Shown here: positions 44,156 to 55,859 of the stretch, in pieces
How the letters are laid out: each line of letters starts with the position of its first letter
Numbering within the stretch: the first letter of the stretch is position 1
DNA from: Acanthococcus lagerstroemiae
Taxonomy: Eukaryota; Arthropoda; Insecta; Hemiptera; Eriococcidae
DNA: 64,000 bases
Assembly: GCA_031841125.1 (NCBI GenBank)
Contig: CM063113.1
Location: forward strand, 31,331,312 to 31,395,311
Reading direction: 5' to 3'
Position numbers and translations under genes: made by a program
Notes under the pieces: model-generated
What the model saw: the letters and a program-made list of their open reading frames with translations, nothing else
The model's database searches: none
What the model was told of the DNA's origin: nothing

Positions 44156-46897
44156 AGATCACTTCGAAAGTTATATGCTTAGACCATATACAAGATAGAT
44201 TATGTTATGTACAAACAAACGGGTTGAACGCAAGGTGTGAAGTGATAAGTGGATCTGTTATCAGCTGAAAATCCGCCAATATTCGAACTTCACAGTATCG
44301 ATTTCTACAAAAATGATTTCATTGTATCGACAGGAATTTCCATTAATTTAAACTATTTAAAAATAGACATAGCTGCATTTTATGTCGATTTAACTCACAA
44401 GAAGAGGGCTCATACATACGGTAAGTTAGAATTTGTACTTATTGGCTCGTACTGGTTACAGTATCAATTTGAATTGTGTTAAATTTTCCTCGTAAGCAAG
44501 AGAAAAAAGAGAGATGGCTATCACATTGCAAACTACCGAGAAGTACAAATGTATCTTGAAGTACGATTATGATCGAAACATTTTCAGGCCGAAGATTTCA
44601 AACGAGTCATAAAGCCTCGGCGTTTAAGCGGAGATGCAATACCTACAATATATTTCGAAGTTACTGAGTTCGTATTTTCATACGAATATTTCTTTCTCCG
44701 AATGTCCTTTTCAATATGTGATTTTAGGACACTAATTTCTTTTAATCTTCTTTAGAGTTCCGTGCCAACAAGGATCCGCATCTGAACCTTATAAACGTTG
44801 GTGTATCATTTGTAAAGTTCGTACGACAGAATCAACAGTCAGGCGATGATGAAATTTAACCGACATGTCTTGAATCGTGAAAAAAGTAATTCATTGAAGT
44901 TAGGCAGAGTATCCTAGTTCATTTTGTAGATTATTTCAAAAAGAAAGAAGACCGTATCGGATGCAGCATTCTAGGATTGACCCGCAGACAAATGTGAATT
45001 ATACTTACGTACGTACAAAACATTTTCGTTGTTAAAATTTGTGGCAAAACATCGAAGAAGTTCGAAAATAATTTATGAATGTGAGAAGAAGCATTCTGAA
45101 CGGTAAGATTCATTATTGAAGATGGTATGTTGAATGTAAAGTTGTTCAAGATGTATGAAATTATCAAGATTTTTCGGCGGCTCGGAAGATGCTTCCCTTT
45201 CCTTACATTTATTGAAAGCGAAATTATAACATAAGGTAAAAAAAAGTGAATTTTATTTCAGGAACCGAAACAAAGTAGGAACTGGGCCTTCACTTCGGTA
45301 GACAGTTTTTCGTCTTCAGTAATACGGAATGCATCAATTTTAATTCCGACGAACTATAATGAACAAGCGATGGAGTTGAGTATGCGGGGAAGAGTGCTTC
45401 ACTTTCATCCTTCAAGTTCGAATCAGTACCGGCCACACCTGGTAATTCATCAAGTATTAGTAGTAGGCCTATCATAATTTATCTATCAAATTTAGAAACC
45501 GCTATCTGGGATTACCCATTTGAGTTCTTCTCTTCTTTCGTGACGATATGTTCATCGTTTTCTAACTTCTTATTTCGGAAATGAAACTGTTTTCAATTCT
45601 TATTCTCAACGAACTGTTGTTGTCTACATGTGTGGTCTGAGATTGAATTGGGTAATTCAAGAACGAACGACCTACTTCTACTTTCCAACTGAGAGCCGAC
45701 TCTCTTTGAGTAGGGAAATTACTTGTTTGAATATCGAAACATTGAAATCGGTCTTCTCGATGTTGTCTTTGCGCCCTTCTATAGTCATAGGTCGGAGATC
45801 TTTCCACCTTTCTGATTACTTTTTTCGCCTATTTATAATTTAAAGCGATTTTTTCACTATATCGTCCTTTTATGTATAACTAATAGTTATGAATAATCAA
45901 GGTTAGCAATTTTTCATGTATATGGTGTCGGTTGATTTGTGAATTGAAAATTACCATCGACCGTGTAAAATACAGAGGGTTCTAACTGAAACTTGTTTCA
46001 GCATTGTTTTTTTGTTTGCCTTCTTCACTCAAATTTGAAAAAACAAGTAATGAAATTAATGTTATTTTCGAAAGAGGGGAATTTTGACATGATTCGTGAT
46101 TCTCGTAATCTTCGCTGTGTTCCCGATTTGGTATGATACTAGTCTGAAAGAATATCACCGTCAACTTTTGCGGTTATAATTATTGGTTTATTGTTTTGTA
46201 TCGTTTTTCATCTTTATTATTTCTACTTGTTCTTACCATTTCCTCCTTCGTGAGTTGTTTTTTATTGTCAGTTCTAAATCCGTAGTATGGAAATATTCCA
46301 ATACAAAAGCCAGGAACCTGCAGCGAATACATGTATTGTACTTTCCAAAGGTAGAAGACTTCTGTTGGTCACTGAGACTGATCAGTAGGGAAACTGTTGA
46401 GGCAATGGACTGTCACACAAGAAAGAATCTTAAGGTGACTTCCCGGTAGTATGAATGTTCAAATCTATTCTATACTTATGATTATCAATTGTTTTGTTTT
46501 TTGGAGTTACTCTGGTCAGTGTCTGCGTACTCTCAGTATCCAACATTGTGACAGCTGGATGAATGAAGAATCAACGCTACATTCGGTGACTTGGATATCT
46601 ACATCAGTTGTAAACTGCTAGACTGGACAGAGGACGGAAGTCATCTGCAGATGGTAATAGCGTTGAGAAATTCGATCGTCCTTCCTTTATTTGTAGGCCG
46701 GATTATCCACTAGGCGAAATAAGCGCTGTTTAGAGTCTAATTTTCGATAAATTTTAGGGCGGCCAATTTAAGAGGGAGGGGGGGGGGAATCAAAAATCGT
46801 TTGGTTTTCGGCTGTGTTGTCGTCAAAAACAGATATTTACGAAGTATTGTATTTCTACAACGCAAAAAGAAACTTGATGCAACGTAATATCGCATCC
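44156..46897. other. Unassigned intergenic sequence
   Basis: Several open frames of 60-90 codons occur on both strands, none with recognisable motifs or good splice context. A G-run lies near 46780. Confidence 0.3.
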
Positions 46898-46900
46898 TAA

Positions 46901-47086
46901 GGGCCGTTTCACAGTGTGCCGTTTTGCTGGAACGGCAGCCGTGAGAGAATGGGAGCCGAGCCGGTTAATTTTCAATCCGGCGTACCCACGGCACCGTTCC
47001 CGGCTGCCGGCCACGAGCTCCTTGTGTAATATCTGACCGCATTCGCGGCTGCCGTTCCGAAAACACGACGTAGTGTGAAACGGGGC
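46901..47086. mobile_element. PIF/Harbinger-type MITE
   Basis: Termini GGGCCGTTTCACAGTGTG and TAGTGTGAAACGGGGC, flanked by a 3-bp TAA duplication (46898-46900 and 47087-47089). GC-rich inverted subterminal words (GGAACGGCAGCCG and CGGCTGCCGTTCC) extend the foldback. No coding. Confidence 0.85.
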
Positions 47087-47186
47087 TAAGAATTGACCGG
47101 TAACTTACCTATTTACGATGAGTACGTCTTGATTAGGCAGTATTTCAAGCTGAAAAATGTGATACGTTTTGTCAGGTCATTTGGAC

Positions 47187-47252
47187 GCTGTTAAGCAAGA
47201 CAGAACCAAGCGACCATTTGTTGATAAAATGAGTAATTAGTATCGTTGAAAA
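47187..47252 (+). repeat. Half copy of the GGACGCTGTT MITE next to the satellite
   Basis: GGACGCTGTTAAGCAAGACA...GAGTAATTAGTATCGTTG corresponds to the left end of the MITE at 23927. The homology then ends, and satellite sequence takes over at about the shared GAGTAATTAG words. Confidence 0.6.
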
Positions 47253-50200
47253 AATTTTTGGCTCAAAAAAGACATGATGTATAGAATGGAGAAATTTTCA
47301 AAATTCGAAAAAATCAAAAATTTTGAATTAAAGACAGTTTTTAAGTTAATTTTTCACGCTGAGTTCGAATTCGTTGTCCAAATTTGGCGGCGACCCTCCG
47401 TTGCCGATGTATTTGAAAAAGTTTGAAAAATAGGTGAATTTGGGTACAAAAATAACTGTAGCTCAATTTTGACGACGAATTTGAGTTCGTCTCGAAAAAC
47501 TGAGTAATTATCACCAGCGCCGATGCCGAAGCTCCTCGAAATTTTTTTTGGCCCAAAAAAGACATGATGTAGTATGGAGAAATTTTCAAAATTCGAGAAA
47601 ATTAAAAATTTTGAATTAAAGACAGTTCTTAAGTTAATTTTTCACGCTGAGTTCGAATTCGTTGTCCAAATTCGGCGGCGACGCTCCGTTGCAGAGAGGC
47701 ACTTGAGAGAGTTTGAAAAATTGGTGAATTTGTATCAAAAAATGACTGTAACTCAGTTTTGACGACGGATTCGGACTCGTCTCGAAAAGTTGAGTAATTA
47801 GCACCAGCGCCGACGCCGAAGCTCTCCGAAATATTTTTGGCCCAAAAAAGACATGATGTATAGTATGGAGAAATTTCCAAAATTCGAGAAAATCAAAAAT
47901 TTTTAATTAAAGACAGTTTTTAAGTTAATTTTCACGCTGAGTTCGAATTCGTTGTCCAAATTTGGCAGCGACCCTCCGTTGCCGATGTATTTGAAAAAGT
48001 TTGAAAAATAGGTGAATTTGGGTAAAAATATAACTGTAGCTCAATTTTGACGACGAATTTGAGTTCGTCTCGAAAAAATGAGTAATTATCACCAGCGCCG
48101 ACGCCGAAGCTCCCCGAAATTTTTTTTGGCCCAAAAAAGACTGATGTAGTATGGAGAAATTTTCAAAATTCGAGAAAATCAAAGATTTTGAATTAAAGAC
48201 AGTTTTTTAGTTAATTTTTCACGCTGAGTTCGAATTCGTTGTCCAAATTTGGCGGCGACGCTCCGTTGCCGATGAATTTGAAAAAGTTTGAAAAATTGGT
48301 GAATTTGGGTAAAAAAATGCCTGTAGCTCAATTCTGACGACGGATTTGAATTCGTCTCGAAAAGTTGAGTAATTAGAACCAGCGCCGACGCCGAAGCTCT
48401 CCAAAAATTTTTTTGGCCCAAAAAAGACAGGATGTCGAAATTTTTAGAATTCCGAAAATTTTTTCCCTCGAAAAAAGACATGATTTATAGTATGGAGAAA
48501 TCTTCAAAATTTTCAAAAATCAAAATTTTTGGATTGAAGACTGTTTTTTACTCAATTCTTCGCGCTGAGCTCGAATTCGTTGTTCAAATTTGGCGGCGAC
48601 GCTCCGTAGGCGAGATACCCTCGAAAATGTGGTCAAAAAGGGTCAAAAATTTATTCTAGCTCAAATTTTACAACGGATTTGGATTCGCCACGAAAAATGG
48701 AGTAACCAGCCCCGACGCGGAATCCCTCCGAATATTTTTTCAGCCGAAAAAAGACATGATTTATAGTATGGAGAAATCTTCAAAATTTTCAAAAATCAAA
48801 ATTCTTGAATTGAAGACTGTTTTTTACTCTATTCTTCGCGCTGAGCTGGAATTCGTTAATCAAATTTGGCGGCGACGCTCCGTAGGCGAGATACCCTCGA
48901 AAATGTGGTCAAAAAGGGTCAAGAAATCACTCTAGCTCAATTTTGACAACGGATTCGGATTCGCTGCGAAAAATGGAGTTACCAGCCCCAGCCCCGACGC
49001 CAAATCTCTCCGAAAATTTTTTCACCCGAAAAAAGACATGGTGTATAAGTATGGAGAAATCTTCAAAATTTTCAAAAATCAAAATTGTTGAATTGAAGAC
49101 TGTATTTTACTTAACGCTTTGCGCTGAGCTCGAGTTCGTTGTTCAAATTTAGTGGCGACGCTCCGTAGGCGAGATACCCTCGAAAATGTGGTCAAAAAGG
49201 GTTAAAAAATCACTCTAGCTCAATTTTGACAACGGATTCGGATTCGCCACGAAAAATTGAGTAACCAGCAACAGCCCAGACGCCGAAGCTCTCCGAAAAT
49301 TTTTTCACCGTAAAATAACATGATGTTATGTATGGAGAAATCTTCAAAATTTTCAAACATCAAAATTTTGAATTGAAGACGGTTTTTACATCAAATTTTT
49401 TGCGCTGAGCTCGATTCGTTGTTCAAATTTGGGCGACGCTCCGTGGCGAGATACCCTCGAAAATGTGGTCAAAAAGGGTTAAAAAATCACTCTAGCTCAA
49501 TTTTGACAACGGATTCGGATTCGCCACGAAAAATTGAGTAACCAGCAACAGCCCAGACGCCGAAGCTCTCCGAAAATTTTTTCAACCGTAAAATAACATG
49601 ATGTATGTATGGAGAAATCTTCAAAATTTTCAAAACTCAAAATTCTTGAATTGAAGACGGTTTTTTCAAATTTTTGCGCTGAGCTCGAATTCGTTGTTCA
49701 AATTTGGCGGCGACGCTCCGTAGGCGAGATACCCTCGAAAATGTGGTCAAAAAAGGTCAAAAAATCACTGTAGCTCAATTTTGACAACGGATTCGGATTC
49801 GCCACGAAAAACTGAGTAACCAGCCCAAGCCCAGACGCCGAAGCTCTCCGAAAATTTTTTCACCCGAAACAGACATGATGTATAGTATGGAGAATCTTCA
49901 AAATTTTCCAAAACTCAAAATTTTTGAATTGAAGACTGTTTTTCATTCAAATTTTTTGCGCTGAGCTCGAATTCGTTGTTCAAATTTGGCGGCGACGCTC
50001 CGTTGGCGAGATACCCTCGAAAATGTGGTCAAAAAGGGTCAAAAAATCACTCTAGCTCAATTTTGACAACGGATTCGGATTCGTCACGAAAAATTGAGTA
50101 ACCAGCCGCAGCCCAGACGCCGAAGCTCTCCGAAAATTTTTTCACTCGTAAAAAGACATGATGTATAATAGTATGGAGAAATCTTCAAAATTTTCAAAAA

Positions 50201-52985
50201 TCAAAATTTTTGAATTGAAGACTGCAATTTACTCAATTTTTGGCGCGGAGCTCGAATTCGTTGTTCAAATTTGGCGGCGATGCTCCGTTGGCGAGATACC
50301 CTCGAAAATGTGGTCAAAGTGAGTGAAAAAATCACTCTAGCTCAATTTTGACAACGGATTCGGATTCGCCACGAAAAACTGAGTAACCAGCACCAGCCCA
50401 GACGCCGAAGCTCTCCGAAAATTTATTCACCCGTAAAAAGACATGATGTATAGCATGAGGAAATCTTCAAAATTTTCAAAAATCAAAATTTTTGAATTGA
50501 AGACTGTTTTTCACTCAATTTTTGGCGCTGAGCTCGAGTTCGTTGTTCAAAATTAGCGTTGACGCTACGTAGGCGATATACTCTCGAAAATGTGGTCAAA
50601 AAGGGTCAAGAAATCACTCTAGCTCAATTTTGACAACGGATTCGGATTCGCCACGAAAAACTGAGTAACCAGCCCCAGCCCCGACGCCGAATCTCTCCGA
50701 AAATTTTTTCACCCGGAAACAGACATGATGTATAGCATGGAGAATTCTTCAAAATTTTCAAAAATCAAAATTTTTGAATTGAAGACTGTTTTTCATTCAA
50801 ATTTTTTGCGATGAGCTCGAATTCGTTGTTCAAATTTGGCGGCGACGCTCCGTCGGCGAGAAACCCTCGAAAATGTGGTCAAAAAAGGTCAAAAAATCAC
50901 TGTAGCTCAATTTTGACAACGGATTCGGATTCGCCATGAAAAATTGAGTAACCAGCCCCAGCCCAGACGCCGAATCTCTCTGAAAATTTTTTCACCCGAA
51001 AACAGACATGATGTATAGTATGGAGAAATCTTCAAAATTTTCAAAAATCAAAATTTTTGAATTGAAGACTGTTTTTTACTCAATTTTTGGCGCTGAGCTC
51101 GAATTTGTTGTTCAAATTTGGCGGCGACGCTCCGTAGGCGAGATACCCTCGAAAATGTGGTCAAAAAAGGTCAAAAAATCACTCTAGCTCAATTTTGACA
51201 ACGGATTCGGATTCGCCACGAAAAACTAAGTAACCAGCACAAGCCCAGACGCCGAAGCTCTCCGAAAATTTTTTCACCTGAAAAAAGACATGATGTATAT
51301 AGTATGGAGAAATCTTCAAAATTTTCAAAAATCAAAATTTTTGAATTGAAGACTGTTTTTCACTCAATTTTTTGCGCTGAGCTCGAATTCGTTGTTCAAA
51401 TTTGGCGGCGACGCTCCGTTGGCGAGATACCCTCGAAAATGTGGTTAAAGTGAGTGAAAAAATTACTCTAGCTCAATTTTGACAACGGATTCGGATTTGC
51501 CACGAAAAATTGAGTAACCAGCACCAGCCCAGACGCCGAAGCTCTCCGAAAATTTTTTTGGCCCAAAAAAGACATGATGTATAGTATGGAGAAAGTTTAA
51601 AAATTCGAGAAAATCAAAAATGTTGAATTAAAGACAGTTTTTAATTAATCTTTCACGCTGAGTTCGAATTCGTTGTCCAAATTTGGCGGCGACGCTCCGT
51701 TGCCGATGTATTTGAAAAAGTTTGAAAAATCGGTGAATTTGGGTCAAAAAATGACTGGAGCTCAATTTTGACAACGGATTTGAGTTCGCCTCGAAATGTT
51801 GAGTAATTAGCACCAGCGCCGACGCCGAAGCTCTCCGAAATTTTTTTTGGCCCAAAAAAGACATGATGTAGCATGAAGAAATTTTCAAAATTCGAAAAAA
51901 TCAAAAATTTTGAATGAAAGACAGTTTTTAACTCAATTTTTCACGCTGAGTTCGAATTCGTTGTCCAAATTTGGCGGCGACGCTCCGTTGCAGAGAGGCA
52001 GTTTAGAGAGTTTGAAAAATTGGTGAATTTGTATCAAAAAATGACTGTAGCTCAATTTAGACGACGGATTTGAATTCGTCTCGAAAAGTTGAGTAATTAG
52101 CACCAGTGCCGACGCCGAAGCTCTCCGAAATTTTTTTTGGCCCAAAAAAGACATGATGTATAGTATGGAGAAATTTTCAAAATTTGAGAAAATCAAAAAT
52201 TTTGAATTAAAGACAGTTTTTAAGTTAATTTTTCACGCTGAGTTCGAATTCGTTGTCCAAATTTGGCGGCGACGCTCCGTTGCCGAGAGGCAGTTGAAAA
52301 AGTTTGAAAAATTCGTGAATTTGGGTAAAAAAAATGACTGTAGCTCAATTTAGACGACGGATTTGAATTCTTCTCGAAAAGTTGAGCAATTAGCACCAGC
52401 GCCGACCCCGAAGCTCTTCGAAATTTTTTTTGGCCCAAAAAAGATATGATGTATGTATGGAGAAATTTTCAAAATTCGGAAAAATTAAAAATTTTGAATT
52501 AAAGACGGTTTTTAACTCAATTTTTCACGCTTAGATCAAATTCGATGTTCAAATTGGGCGCTGACAAGCCGTTCTCGAGATTCAGGCGAAAAGTTGGTCA
52601 ATTTGGGTCAGAAAATGACTCTAGCTCAATTTTGAAGACGGATTTGAATTCGTCTCGAAAAACTGAGTAATTAGCACCAGAGCCGACGCCGAAGGTCTCC
52701 GAAAATTTTTTGCCCCAAATAAGACATATGATTTATAAGTATGAAGAAATTTTCAAGCTTCGAAAAAATCAAAAATTTCGATTTAAAGACTGTTTCCGAC
52801 TGAGCCTGATTACTCAGTTTTTCGAGGCGAATTCAAATCCGTCGTCAAAATTGATCTAACGTCATTATTGACCCACATTGATGACATTTTCAAGTGTATC
52901 TCGGGAACGGGGCGTCGCCGCCAAATTTGAATACTGAATTTAAACTCGGCGTGAAAAATTGAGTTAAAAATAGTATTTAAATCAA
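47253..52985 (+). repeat. Satellite array 1, units of about 285 bp, about 20 copies
   Basis: The unit landmark AAAAAAGACATGATGTATAG occurs near 47265, 47555, 47844, 48133, 48470, 48746, 49028, 49310, 49590, 49866, 50148, 50432, 50715, 50998, 51280, 51565, 51854, 52144, 52436 and 52715. The other constant block is TTGGCGGCGACGCTCCG. Type A units (with CACCAGCGCCGACGCC and GTTTGAAAAATTGGTGAATTTG) fill 47253-48425 and 51565-52440. Type B units (with CGAGATACCCTCGAAAATG and TCAAAAAGGGTCAAAAAATC) fill 48470-51565. The last two forward units diverge. From about 52800 to 52985 the sequence is inverted. Confidence 0.92.
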
Positions 52986-53688
52986 AATTTTAAGACCAAA
53001 AAGACAAGCAGCAATCGCGGCGGCAGCGCGTATTGCTAGTTATGCAACTAGTGTAACGTTAAAAATTGTCGAAATCTTCGAATAAAAAAAAAAAAGAAGA
53101 GAGTATTTTAATTTAATATTATTTTGAAAGTTTTGTTCCCCCTCGAGGTCTCTGGATGCCCAGGACGGAAGGGTGGTTAAAAAAGAAAAGGTCGAATTAC
53201 GAGGAAAGTATTTTTTAAATGATTTTAGCACTCTATCGTGCATTAAATTTGCATGTATAAGCAGCGCTGTCGAAACGGCGCGAAACGTTGAGACAGCTCC
53301 GCTTATCATGCACGTTACTATGACTGTAGTAGGACAGGTAGGTCCAGCCAAATGGGACAAAGCGTCGGGGTTACCGCGCTCGGCTTCGATACTGTGGTAC
53401 CTTATCACCTTATCAGTACTCGAAAAGTCGCATCAAGAAATCAAAAGAAATAAGTAATAAAATACGGGACTGTCCATGTACCAAACGGCACAAATTAAAC
53501 CAAATTGAATAGGATTAAATTACAGATAAAGATAATCTGCGTCCTTATCGCTTCCAGAACATGAATTGCCGTGATTTGGTACACTCTCGGTGGGGGAGGG
53601 TGCCGAGGGCAAAAGTTAAATCTAATAAATAGCCAAATCAAACCTGTCACTGGACAATTATCTCGTAAGCCGAAAAGTGTACGTAACG
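52986..53688. other. Unassigned sequence between satellite and ORF
   Basis: Open frames on both strands at 53040-53457 show no convincing domain. A T-run/A-run stretch lies near 53085-53100. Nothing further recognised. Confidence 0.3.
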
Positions 53689-54072
53689 ATGAACGACATG
53701 AATCAACGCCAACAGCAGATTGAAGAGGCCAAGGCCGCTCTCGAAGGGATGTTCGGCCCCAGGGGCTCTCTGGAACTGGCCGTAGTGGCAGTCGACCGAC
53801 CGGCCACACCACACGTGGACCTGCCGGAAGAATGGGGTCAGTCCACGTCCACCAGAGGAATTCTGGAAAAGAGGGCGCGGCCCACGCCCCCTGGAAATCA
53901 GGGAAGTGCGGATCCACCAATACTCCGTCTCCGGTCGCGAAAGAGGGGAAAGCCGTCGCAGCGGAGGAGCCGTAAGAAGAATCTCATCCAGAGGGAGATT
54001 CGAGCTATCAATCAACGGATTCAGGAGGTGGAACGGGAGGTAGAAGATTTGGAACCCTTCCACTTCGAATAA
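53689..54072 (+). CDS. Small ORF with C-terminal coiled coil, possible retroelement ORF
   Basis: The first ATG is at 53689; 127 residues. It begins MNDMNQRQQQIEEAKAALEG (helical), has a Pro/Arg-rich middle (RARPTPPGNQG, RSRKRGKPSQRRSRK) and ends in a probable coiled coil (IQREIRAINQRIQEVEREVE). Base composition is much more GC-rich than the surroundings. It lies between a satellite array and a LINE fragment. A gag-like or accessory ORF of a retroelement is possible, but I recognise no family and saw no LTRs. Confidence 0.45.
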   Translation: MNDMNQRQQQIEEAKAALEGMFGPRGSLELAVVAVDRPATPHVDLPEEWGQSTSTRGILEKRARPTPPGNQGSADPPILRLRSRKRGKPSQRRSRKKNLIQREIRAINQRIQEVEREVEDLEPFHFE

Positions 54073-54290
54073 AGCGGCTATACCGAATGTATATTTTTTT
54101 TTTGTTTTTCCAAGACTTAATTTTTTTGTTTGTTTTGTAGTCCCCCCTTACAATTTGTGCCCCCCGAGTGTCGCGAAGTGCGATATTTTCACTCTGCTAC
54201 TCGCAGATAAACTTGTACAGAGCTTGTATATAATGTAAATTATTTGAATATACGAACGGAGCGAACCGAAACCTAATTTTTGATATTCTT
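54073..54290. other. T-rich and C-rich spacer downstream of the small ORF
   Basis: It contains T-runs, a pyrimidine tract GTCCCCCCTTAC and TGTATATAATGTAAATT. This could be a retroelement untranslated region. No gene. Confidence 0.3.
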
Positions 54291-54310
54291 CTTATTGAAG
54301 TCGTCGGTGT

Positions 54311-54338
54311 CGCTCTCTCTCTCTCTCTCTCTCTCTCT
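54311..54338 (+). repeat. (CT)n microsatellite
   Basis: About 14 CT units. Confidence 0.9.
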
Positions 54339-54704
54339 TCCCTCTAGTCTCTCCACGAGTCGCCGAGAAATCGCACTCGTACGCTGTGTTGAGGCGATTG
54401 ATCGCACAGCCAGGGACTAAATAACCCGTTAGGTTCAGCGGACTGTCAGGCGAAAATCGCAACAGCAACATCCGCCACACCTGGGTAATACGCCCCAGAA
54501 TCACATATGCGGCCATTGTGTGGTGGGTCCGAGTCCACACCTGCCGCAAAACGTACAGTTTAGAAGATACACTAGTTTCCAACCTGCAAAGCGGCCCTCC
54601 GGGGTCGATTCCCCGTGATGGAACCAACGGCGGCGTGTGGGGGGCAGCAAGTGAGAGTACCGGTACCGGGGGAAAAACAACGGCGACAAGGAAAGGCTTT
54701 TGAA

Positions 54705-55791
54705 CTTGCCACCACTTCACACTGCTATGGAAGCAGCGGCTCTAATGGGGGCTTATTGTCTGGGTCAACCAAACCTTCGGGCCCATAAGACAGGCCACGG
54801 AAGGATATGAGAGATGGCCAGGACGATAGACAAATGCTTTGGGATGCCAAAGGATAGAATTGCGATGGAACATTTCTTTGACAAGCCATACCGTGCGCTG
54901 ATACCCACACGGGAGGCTTGGGAAAAGAGGTGGCCAAGCATTCTAGGAAAAGAGGAGAATGTTTGGTTTACAGATGCCTCTAAGTATGACCAAAGTGTAG
55001 GAATCGGAATCACGAATGCAAAAGGAGCTGACAACTGTTCAGTGGCACTGGGCGAGGGCGTCACTATCCTCCAAGCGGAGATAATGGCGATCACGGCGGC
55101 CATTCAGAGAAACCAGCAGAAGGGCCTTGTTAATAAGCAGATCTATATCTGTACAGACAGTCAATCGGCTATCAAAGTACTATCGTCACACCAAACTACA
55201 TCCCTGGTAGTGGCGGAGTGTGTTAACAAACTATACACCCTTGCTCAGGAGAACCGGGTCACCGTACTATGGACACCGGGACACTGCGGCATAAAAGGGA
55301 ACATGATCGCTGGCAAGCTAGCGAAGGAGGGCACCAAAAAAGAACTGGCAACGCCCAGGCCGCGTCTTCCTGTAGCATACAGCCTCATAAAATCCAAAGT
55401 AAAGGCCTGGATAAGTAAGCAGACGGAAATGCACTGGCGGTTGGCCAGTAGCATGAACGTCAGCAAAACACTGATAAGGACCACCCTCAGTAAGTATGCC
55501 AAGTTCCTATTAGGGCTTGGCAGGAAACATGCACGGCTCATGGTCGGACTACTAACCGGTCATGGGGCCACAAAACACATGTGGTATAAAATAGGAGTGG
55601 TAAGAAGCGGCTCCTGTAGGTACTGTGGAGAAGAGGAAGAAACCTCGATCCATATCATATGTCGGTGCCCAGCAATAGCCGGGACAAGACGCGAAGCATT
55701 GGGGCTAGAATATCTAGCACCCAGTGAAGTCAAAGGGATAGAGCTAAGTAAAATTCTCACTTTGGCTATAAAAGTGAGGCTACTGAGCTGA
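54705..55791 (+). pseudogene. LINE C-terminus: RNase H and CCHC zinc knuckle
   Basis: Upstream residues LPPLHTAMEAAALMGAYCLG match the region after RT in I/Jockey-group LINEs. The frame has one TGA near 54807 and resumes at MARTIDKCFG (54814). RNase H motifs: WFTDASKYDQSVGIGI (first Asp), LQAEIMAITAAI (Glu), YICTDSQSAIKVL (second Asp), LWTPGHCGIKGNMIAGKLAKEG. In the last, the Asp of the usual GN..AD.LAK is Gly, so the nuclease is probably dead. The end CRYCGEEEETSIHIICRCPA is a CCHC finger typical of these elements. RT and endonuclease are missing, so the copy is 5'-truncated. Confidence 0.88.
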
Positions 55792-55859
55792 TCCTTAACA
55801 GCAATTTGAGGAATAGTGCAATGTACTGCAAAGTCTGAGCGCTCGGTGCATATAGCGCC

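Noticed and set aside
47253..52985. CRISPR-like array
   Set aside because: Units of about 285 bp are tandem with no unique spacers, and the DNA is clearly eukaryotic. This is satellite DNA.
53040..53408. Minus-strand frame containing DALSHLAG as a gypsy RT/RNase H tail
   Set aside because: The resemblance to ..ADALSR is limited to a few residues with no supporting motif on either side.
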